Positions 53,599 to 60,591 of a stretch of 60,591 bases of DNA are shown here, piece by piece. The DNA lies in assembly GCF_963678635.1 (NCBI RefSeq), contig NW_026970703.1, positions 1-60,591 on the forward strand. The letters are read 5' to 3'. The notes beneath the pieces are model-generated. The model worked only from the letters and a program-made list of their open reading frames with translations, ran no database searches and was not told the DNA's origin. The stretch's first letter is position 1. Each line of letters starts with the position of its first letter. The translations under genes were made by a program, and so were the position numbers. The DNA is from Symsagittifera roscoffensis (lineage: Eukaryota; Xenacoelomorpha; Acoela; Convolutidae).

Positions 53599-54658
53599 CG
53601 GAATACATTGACTTGACAGTTGTTAAGTTGTTCAAATCGGTCAATATCATATAGTCCCATTGGCATCTCGTACCAGCCTTCAATTTTCACAACATGTTCT
53701 TGGAGAGCTTGTAATTTTTCAGTTTGTTTCGATGTTGGTAGCTTTGGGCAGAAGGATAAAGAGCAGTTGTGGTCTCTGAATATCGATCATGGTACGCGGC
53801 CACAAAGCAGTATAGAAAGCACTTCTGATTGTTTCTCGTTTTAATGTTGGTGAAACTCTGTTTCACCGGTTTCAATGAATCGGGAAGGTCATTGTATGAG
53901 CCAGCACGGATAGGAGAAAATGCTGCAAAACTTACAGCCAGCTTTTCAATGCGCTCCACAATCCAACCGCTACCGTGAGAAGCGAACGTGTTGAGGGCAT
54001 TGACCATATGCTCAATCAATTCCAAATATGTCTCTTTCTCGATTCCATTGAAGAAAACATTGATCATCTTAGAATTAAGATATAACATTGTCTTCTCGTG
54101 GCGTAACTCCCCGTCACCAGTTTCGTTTGTATCGCTCGAGAACTTTATCATACTCACGTCCACATGCAGTTGAAATTTACAGGGTCCTTCCTGCACTCTT
54201 TCGTCTATCAACGCATCATTTTCTTCTTTGTTTCGCATGATTACATTCATCAGATCCAATTCATCCTCCCTAACGCTCAACTCGTATTGTCTTAACTTTC
54301 CCCTAAACGCAGATTCAGTTAGAGCAGTTGATGTTCCCACCTCATTTCCGGGAAGCCAAATGGGTAGTTGATGGTTTTTCGACATATGTTGCCGGAACTT
54401 CTCAACCGAGAGGAAGATTGTATGACAGTAGATACAAAGACTATCAGTTGAGACGTTGTGAGCTAGCTTTACATGCTCCCTAGCTTCCGCCAGCGAGCTG
54501 AAGGATTCTCGACATTCGTCACATTTAGTTGGTGGCGGTGGGGCTGCGAATATCTTATGGATAATTTGTTCATGTCGTCTCAAGTTCCTTGGTGAACTAA
54601 AGACTTTCGAGCAGGTCGAACAAATGACTGGTGTCTGTTTTCCACTTGAGTTAGGCAT

Positions 54659-55824
54659 TGTTGGTTCAAGATTGAGTGTTCAGGAAAGAAGAATTCATTT
54701 CAAGAAATTTTTCAAGTTTTACCAAAGCTGATCAAAAACAAAATTTGGATCAAGACTCAATTAATTAAACTCAATTACGTGGGTGAAGCATAAAATCAAC
54801 AGTGGCTTTGAAGTGGTTGTAGTTTTGGGGCTTTATATGGTTTTATGAAATGACTGTCAATTCGATTTTGGGTAAATGACTCAACTGTATTAAACAGTAT
54901 AAATACTTGTGGTTACAGTAGCTGACAATTTCATGAAGGGATCAATCCGGGAATGTTATTTCTTTTACCTAAAGTGTGTGAATGTTAACACCCACTGCTA
55001 TTATCAACTTCCCTGTTTAGTCAACTTGACTAAATATTGAAAATATATTTGAATTTTTTTGCCAAGTTTTTTTTGTTTCAACCAAAATGGTAACCCACCA
55101 ATCAAGTCAAGCAAGGAAGACCCACCAATCAAGTCAAGTAAAATATACCTGACAAAAATGATAAAGGGTAGTTGAGAATTTTGTTCATTTCTCAAATAAA
55201 TTAATATTCTATGACAAATTTCACATATAGTTCATCAAAAGATTGATGCAGGGCCGTTTGGTGCAGTAGGCAATAACTACCCGGCATTGCTATTCATTAG
55301 GAACCTCTGAAACGCTTGCCCCACTGTAATGACGGGTCAAAATTTGAGATGTTTCATTTTTAGTACATATTCTTGTAATGAAAAAAAAAACAAAAAATTA
55401 CAAAAAAACTTTTTGTCTCCAAATCCAATTAAACCTGGTCCAATCAATTTATCGTGATATATTGAACAGGGTTGTAACCCATGTTGAAAAATCGAGAAAA
55501 AAAACATATTTTGAACTTTTTAACCATTTTAACCTAAAAATGAGTATTATTAAACGTGAAATCTGTTATAGAGATGTAATTTTATTATATATAATGCTTT
55601 TTACTGGCTCATACACTCTCTAAAGTCTACTCCTAAGAATCCTGGCTAACCCCACCAGGCTGTAGACATATTAGAGAGAGAGAGAGAAAAAAATAGAGAG
55701 TGTAAAGAGCCAAAAGTAACTATGGTTGATTAACCGGCAGAATTGCTGGACCCATCCATGAAAAGCTTTCTTTTGAAAAAGCTATATCCCAAAAGGGATA
55801 ATAATGGGGTTTATGGATCGTCAG

Positions 55825-55866
<42 letters not shown>

Positions 55867-56308
55867 ATCTTTTTCTGTGTTAATATTTATATTTTGAAAA
55901 CTATTATGAAAAAACATAACAAAAACATTTTTATGTTTTTTGTTTCATTATCATTAGATAAAATCTTAGGAAGAGTATTCAGTTTATTTTTTATGATTTT
56001 TCGAAATGACCATTAAAACAAACTGATATAATTAAGTTGGATTTGACGAGAAATTTATCAAAATTTATACTTTTAGACTTTTATGCCGACTTTTTAAAGT
56101 TATTTCGATTTTTTTTCTATTAATTTTTTCTTTTGTTTTTATTTCCTTTCTATTGATTGAAAATCACAAAGCAAACTTTAAATTAGAAAAAATCATAAAC
56201 AAAACGTAAACAAAAAGTCAGCCACAATAATAAAAAAAAACTTATCAAACTAAATAATAAACACCCAAAGTGGTGCACTCTCGGTAGAAACAAAGTTTTT
56301 TTGAGTTT
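54659..56308. other. Non-coding stretch in Polinton 2 with small repeats
   Basis: No supported gene. Contains a 26-bp direct repeat (CCCACCAATCAAGTCAAG twice, 55096-55140), a GA-rich run at about 55673-55700 and a (CT)n run at 55826-55864. The ORFs here are composition effects. It matches the position of 34376-36013. Confidence 0.45.
55826..55864. repeat. (CT)n microsatellite
   Basis: Nearly pure CT dinucleotides after TCAGTT. Confidence 0.95.
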
Positions 56309-56971
56309 TCAGAGATCTCTAAATTGCAGTTTACGTTTTTTCGGCGCAAAGCAAGCATTGATAGGCGGCGTCTCAGCTAATAAGTTTGGTGCAGCGGGAC
56401 TTTGACTGCCGGAAGAAGACGTAGAAGAAGTATGCTGCTGCTATTGTTGAGTGATTGAAAAAATATCCGGTTTTATTGGGGTTTTGGGTGTCTGCTGGTC
56501 CTCATCTTTTTTCTCTGTTGAATCTGGTGATTCAATCGACTCAAGGTTCCAGTAGCTTTCTGGCTCTGCTAAATCTCTAATGGATCCTTCCTGATTTTCG
56601 TAAAAGGGGATCGATTGGCAATCGTAGTTAAACAGTATTTTTCTCGGTGAACAATTAAGTAGGGTCTTGAATATCCTTGCGCTTCAGCGCAGGATACGAT
56701 TCAGTCACACAACAACTCTCGTAGACCTGTTTTATGCTTTGTATGAGGATACCAATTTGATGTAGCAAATAATTGGGTAACATCATATGGTTTTTAGTGA
56801 CCCATTCATCGAATTCTCTGCTTCCTGAATCAAGATCGTTGAAAGGATGGCTTTTCTATGACGCATTTTCCATTCCTGTTGAACCACTACGATAGAATCT
56901 CTGGTATAAGTTTGGTATAATATAGCTCTTTCAAGAGAATTAATTGAAATGATTTGCAGTGGAGTTGCCAT
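56309..56971 (-). pseudogene. NLS protein of Polinton 2, broken
   Basis: Homologue of 36014-36650. Starts MATPLQII with SLERAILYQTYTRDSIVVV, matching HERTIFYETVHGNFVAI. Frame changes between about 56785 and 56640 are followed by the aligned segment LFNYDC...YENQ and an IESP motif. A TAG at 56441-56443 interrupts a Gln run in frame. The C-terminus ends APKKRKL then RDL and a TGA stop. Conservation of both ends across two diverged elements shows the NLS is functional in the family. Confidence 0.6.
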
Positions 56972-57671
56972 CGTTGAAAATTTTGTATTGACTGATTTTG
57001 AGAGATTGAATAAAAATAGTGAGTAGATTTAGTTTGACCTACCACTTTTAGTTTTTTATTGCTGGTGGTTTAAGATTTAGACAGTTACCATAAATCTGGT
57101 TTTGTGAAATTTTAATATGTTTTCAGGGCTTTTGCAATTAAAGTAGAAATGTGAACGCTTTGAAAATCTATACTTCAAAGAAACAGCCTGGCGCCTTTTT
57201 ATGATACCCTAAGCACAAAATGACATAAATTTTACACTTCGAAGAGATAACATGCATGCCGCCAGGGTAAAAACGTTGAGATTTATGAGCTAAAACGGGA
57301 ATTTGCCAGACAGATGCAAGCTATTGCTATCTCTACTTCAAATAGAGTGCATGACGCCTTTTTTTATGTCCCCCGGACGAGGGGCTTTAAAGGTCTCCAC
57401 TTCAAAGTGAGTACATGCCGACATGTAACATTAACTGAGATTTATGACCCATTCAAGTGCTTTCCGGACAGAAATGACAGATGCAATAAACACACTTTTA
57501 TCTTATACAAATCCAATTGCAAAAACTAATTAAGTTCTCCCGCTATAGGCTGAAGGGGCGCCATAAAAGTAAATCCACAGATATTTGTTTATCTTCTATC
57601 CAATTCATTATTCATTTCACTCTATCATAAAACAGTTGAACCAATAAGTCACTACCGTTACCACCACCACT
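56972..57671. promoter_or_regulatory. Divergent intergenic region of Polinton 2
   Basis: 700 bp between the leftward NLS gene and the rightward PC4-like gene, equivalent to 36651-37134. Should hold divergent promoters. No strong TATA element stands out. Confidence 0.3.
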
Positions 57672-58106
57672 ATGTACTCGTCGCTAGAAAATGATACAGA
57701 CTTTTACGATGATTTTCAAGATATATCTTCGGGAGAAGAACGCATTGTACGGGTTGGAACGAAAACTTTCGACAAAACGGGTACATATATCACAGTTAAG
57801 TTATATAAAAAGAATGAAGATGGTGTATTTAAATGTTATCAAGCAGTGACCTTAACGACAAGAGAATTTGATTGTTTGGCAGATAATTATTCAAAGATTA
57901 AAAAATTGGTTAAAAAACAAACTAGTGAAAAGACTTCATCTTCTTCCTCCTCCTCCTCATCCTCCTCAGCTGTAAATGATAAACATCATAAAAGACGATA
58001 CACGTCAAAACGATCAGTCCATCCCGAAAAAGAATGTGCTGAAAGTGACGATGAAAACGATGCGGATGATGAATACTCGAATAATAAAAAGTGTAGAGTT
58101 GCCTGA
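57672..58106 (+). CDS. PC4-like candidate protein, intact copy
   Basis: 144 codons, the intact counterpart of 37135-37507. The acidic N-terminus (about 25 residues) is followed by strands RIVRVGTKTFDKTGTYITVKLY and the dG-containing turn NEDGVFKCYQAV, then LTTREFDCLADNYSKIKKLV as terminal helix. After that come a Ser run (about 11 Ser, residues 93-103), a basic patch HKRRYTSKR and an acidic end. The core resembles PC4 in length and order of elements. Ser-rich and acidic tails are also found in PC4. Homology is not proven. Confidence 0.6.
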   Translation: MYSSLENDTDFYDDFQDISSGEERIVRVGTKTFDKTGTYITVKLYKKNEDGVFKCYQAVTLTTREFDCLADNYSKIKKLVKKQTSEKTSSSSSSSSSSSAVNDKHHKRRYTSKRSVHPEKECAESDDENDADDEYSNNKKCRVA

Positions 58107-58152
58107 AACAGAAAAAAAAAAACGTTTGAATAATTTGATTTAACCAGCAGAA

Positions 58153-58786
58153 TGGTTGAAGCAATGTATGAGCAGTCGCCTGAATTTTTAAAAAAATTTC
58201 GAAGAATTTTAAATTTTTTATTCTGAACAACGAACCCGACGCCGCACAGCTCCCTCTAAACTCAAATTTTGCATTTGCAACCCACTCAATTCAGAACGAG
58301 TCTTGCGCCCAATTGCTCGACAATGACCATCCCCACGTCCATGTTCTCATCGAAGTAACCAAGGATTGTGTCGACGTAGTGAACAAGATGACCTCAACCA
58401 CTTTCGTTGTACCTTGTCTACTCTCATCTTTCAAGCATCTAATATTGGGTTGCAGTAAACTTCACCTATCAGGACCCCTGATGGAAAAATTAAAAATTGC
58501 TGTCAACTACAACAATTCTATTAACAATTCAACTGACATTGGTGGCGCTTCTCTACAAAGAAGATTGCCACACGTTTGCTTTGCTTCAAAAACTCGATCC
58601 ATTCAAACTCAAACTGATTTAATCACTAATGTAACAATTGGACGCTTCATTAATATTTTGAATGGTGATAATGCCGCCGAGTTTTCTAAAATTATTGATA
58701 TCATTTTGAGTGGGTATGGTCGTTTAGAGATTGATTCAAATACTTTGTTTGTTAAATTTATAATGGAAAAGAAATTTAAATTCTGA
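58153..58786 (+). pseudogene. HUH-motif candidate of Polinton 2, frameshifted
   Basis: Begins MVEAMYEQSPEFLKKF, matching MAEAMFEVV..YFKKF of 37522. It loses frame near 58225 (poly-A/T area) and continues open at least from about 58260 to 58786. Conserved features: HVHVLIEV (HxH), VVPCLLSSFKHL, the helix MEKLKIAVNYN with the aligned Tyr, and the C-terminus DIILSGYGRLEIDSN...LFVKFIMEKK. ORF 58313-58786 alone starts inside the domain. Confidence 0.6.
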
Positions 58787-58955
58787 AAACGGTTTTTAGA
58801 GCCTGCGATAACGACAGAGGCAAGTGTTCTAGCAACCATAAAACATGTTTTTTTTTTAAAATAAATTATAAATCATTAAAGAAATGCATCAGTATCACAA
58901 AGTTATAGCAAAACGCATCATGTCATGGTCGTTAACCTTGAAACCTATAGGAAAT

Positions 58956-59336
58956 TTAGATCAAATTATAACATGAGCAACATAAATACAATAAAGTCCG
59001 CTTAAGACCGAGTTTAGCTGATTGGATTGGCTTATTCATCAGTATTTGGTTTCCCTCATGGATAGAACGTCTCATATTTTTGTAAACATGTGGATAGTTG
59101 TGTAGGCTTCGTCCAAGAGGATCTGCAAAAAAGATTTGACCACCAGCTTGAGCAAACATTAACCAATGAGTTCCTGGCTGGTCTGAGTTTGATGCGTTCA
59201 CTATCATGAAAGTATTGTCACGTTTCAATATTGTATTAAATGCTAAGTTAGCGGGAAAAATGCCGCAAAATCGATGTTTCAAATGCTTGCATCGGTGAAT
59301 AAGCTCAGTAATCTGTAAATTGTCCATTTTTTTCAC
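58956..59336 (-). pseudogene. Adenain-type protease of Polinton 2, inactive
   Basis: Homologue of 45933-46379. MDNLQITELIHRCKHLKHRFCGIFPA and GTHW (catalytic His) and ADPLG (Asp) are present. The frame shifts near 59010, so the printed ORF ends with unrelated residues. In the shifted frame the expected catalytic Cys is a Ser (LSG instead of MCG), followed by LYCIYVAH. Two independent lesions at the active site. Confidence 0.85.
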
Positions 59337-59340
59337 CGAG

Positions 59341-60591
59341 TCACATCATTAGAGTGTTTTTAGCTATTTTTCTATCGGAACGCACGTAAATTGTTGATGC
59401 ACGCTCTCCCATGAAAAGTAACTCTACATTTTCCCCCAGCGGTGCATCAAACTTCAGTTCTACTGAAATGGTGCAATTGGTCAATTCAGGATGAATGAAG
59501 TCATGTGAAGCCTCCTGAGTAGATGTGAGATCAAATGCCATAATATAATGATTGTGATAATTAGCCAAACTGATTCCATGACTAGTGTTGAAAACAAAGT
59601 CTAGAGCTTCCAATGTGTTATAGTATATTCTTTTGTTATCAGTCGTTGACACAGGAGTTCCTGCAATGGGTAGATCGTTTCGGTAAACAATGATTTTATT
59701 CAGCTGAAAGTTTTGATAATGAAACGGGTTTGTTCGGTTAGTTCCCAGGTATGCTGTATTCGAGCTCATTGTTAAAATCATTCGACGAACTGGCTCTTTG
59801 GCAAAAACTTCTTCTTGTCGCCAGCTTTGCACACCCGTTGTGGCCAAAAAAGTTCTCGGTAAAACTTCAATATAATTGTATTTTGCGGATGTTTTCAACA
59901 GAGTTTTTTCTATCGACGATAGCGCAAAATCGGTTACTATCATTTTGCGCACATATAGGTTAGCCTCAGTGATTTCAACACGGCAATGTTTATCTCTATG
60001 CTCAGACATGATAACAAAGTCATTAGGAGATCGTCTCAGAGAAAGTGTTATTGTAACACCGCTGATAAGATGTTTGTCACATGATAAAAAATCACAAGCA
60101 ACTTTACCAAATAAACGGAATTCGGTTGATGCAGCTACGATTCGTTTACGTTCAGCGACATCTTCAGCTCGCCCATTAGCACCATCAATACCTGATGGAT
60201 TATCTTAATAATAATAACCTTGACAAGCAAGCCATGTTTTCTTTGTATCATTACCATGTGAAATTTCGGTCTCATTGAAACTCTTATGGGCAAAATTGGC
60301 ATTGGTTGTTGAAATTTTTTCTCCATTCAAAGACATTGTGCATTCGGAAAATAAAGATGAAAGTGGATTATTAACCAAATATGGGGTGTCTCGTTGTGCT
60401 GCCTCTGTAGCATGAGTTCGCAGTACATTACCATTATTTTGAACAACGCGTGCTACAACCTCCAAGCAAGTTTGTTTAAGATCGATAAAGTTGTTTCTAT
60501 CTCCTAAAACTTCAAATTCGAGCATAGGACCATCAGGTAAATAAGATGGACCAATTTTTTGAGTGAACGCAGTTTCAAATGTAACGAGTAG
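59341..60591 (-). pseudogene. Major capsid protein of Polinton 2, 5'-partial, one in-frame stop
   Basis: Open from the right window edge (LLVTFETAF equivalent to LLITFENAF) through MLEFEVLGDRNNFIDL and LVNNPLSSLFSECTMSLNG to TAA at 60205-60207, then open again in the same frame to 59341. The second roll has YVRKMIVTDFA, TNRTNPFHYQ and FDLTSTQEASHDFIHPELTNCTISVELKF. About 20-25 N-terminal residues lie beyond the window. The stop aligns with a Glu of the intact copy at 44623. Confidence 0.88.

Larger units (their letters stand above)
50016..54658 (-). pseudogene. polB: Family B DNA polymerase of Polinton 2, dead
   Basis: Same architecture as 29252-34375: three N-terminal C2H2 fingers (CSTC...H, CDEC...H, CIYC...H), exonuclease motifs, DHCH...CN block, NYD, DTD motif C and KPKLYS. 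Exons: 54658-53599, 53499-50925 and 50419-50016. Lesions seen: a frame change near 53755, a stop plus frame change at about 52500-52540, a stop in palm motif B near 51430, and a further frame change near 51160-51170. The C-terminal exon keeps FDSKRFLLFDG...LPFGH. Not functional as read. Confidence 0.9.
49233..60591. mobile_element. Polinton/Maverick element 2, partial and decayed
   Basis: Carries polB (minus), NLS protein (minus), PC4-like candidate (plus), HUH-like candidate (plus), protease (minus) and major capsid (minus), running off the right edge. The left end is placed at 49233, where AGTAGTAT matches the terminus of element 1 and a G-run follows about 30 bp inside, as there; CACACT precedes it as a possible 6-bp duplication. 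The right TIR is outside the window, so the left limit is inference. Many stops and frameshifts. Relative to element 1 the capsid/protease block is inverted. Confidence 0.85.

Noticed and set aside
31403-60207. Recoded stop codons: in-frame stops at 31403, 42513 and 60205 fall at or near positions where homologues have Glu
   Set aside because: Other genes in the window end normally with TAA, TAG or TGA, another in-frame stop (56441) lies in a Gln run, and frameshifts are also common. Decay or sequence error is simpler than a changed code.
1-60591. CRISPR arrays, bacterial operons or ribosome-binding sites
   Set aside because: Introns, microsatellites, hAT-like and Polinton elements show the DNA is eukaryotic; no regularly spaced repeats were seen.

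Overview
The window is AT-rich eukaryotic DNA, almost certainly from an invertebrate animal. It has sparse host exons, long gene-free stretches, (CT)n/(GA)n microsatellites, Gypsy retrotransposon debris, small hAT-like and other inverted-repeat elements, and two Polinton (Maverick) elements. Host genes are too fragmentary to name a species.

Positions 1-28451 are host sequence with repeats. On the minus strand there are scattered exon-like fragments of a small secreted-protein family (1-240, 15190-15420, 25270-26441). Broken Gypsy material lies at 3313-12920: a minus-strand gag-protease-RT-RNase H half, and two plus-strand integrase/3' halves. There is also an inverted-repeat element (2380-2937), a G-rich degenerate minisatellite (13748-14180), two long hairpin repeats (16331-16570), and an element with 4-bp flanks (21244-22228) carrying a nested hAT-like MITE with an 8-bp target duplication.

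Positions 28452-47750 hold a two-level nested insertion. A short non-autonomous hAT-like element (termini CAGGGGCGGAT, 8-bp duplication CTCTCTTG) was invaded by an 18.8-kb Polinton (28699-47530; AGT/ACT termini, 6-bp duplication CGCGTT, terminal inverted repeats of 213 and 258 bp). The Polinton carries zinc-finger protein-primed family-B DNA polymerase (minus strand, one spliceosomal intron), a nuclear-localised unknown protein, and a compact plus-strand array. The array holds a PC4-like candidate, an HUH-motif candidate, a DnaQ-fold candidate, small paralogues, a membrane protein, packaging ATPase, unknown proteins, retroviral-type integrase, minor capsid, basic core-like protein, double-jelly-roll major capsid and adenain-type protease. 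Capsid, protease and ATPase frames are open. Several other genes carry one in-frame stop or one frameshift, about half at homopolymers.

Positions 49233-60591 hold a second, diverged and more decayed Polinton that runs off the right edge. It keeps the polymerase/regulatory half in the same order, but its protease and major capsid genes are on the minus strand right next to the HUH-like gene, as if the capsid half were inverted. Comparing the two elements shows which small unknown genes are conserved, that one polymerase intron is shared, and that a second intron is present only in the second copy.
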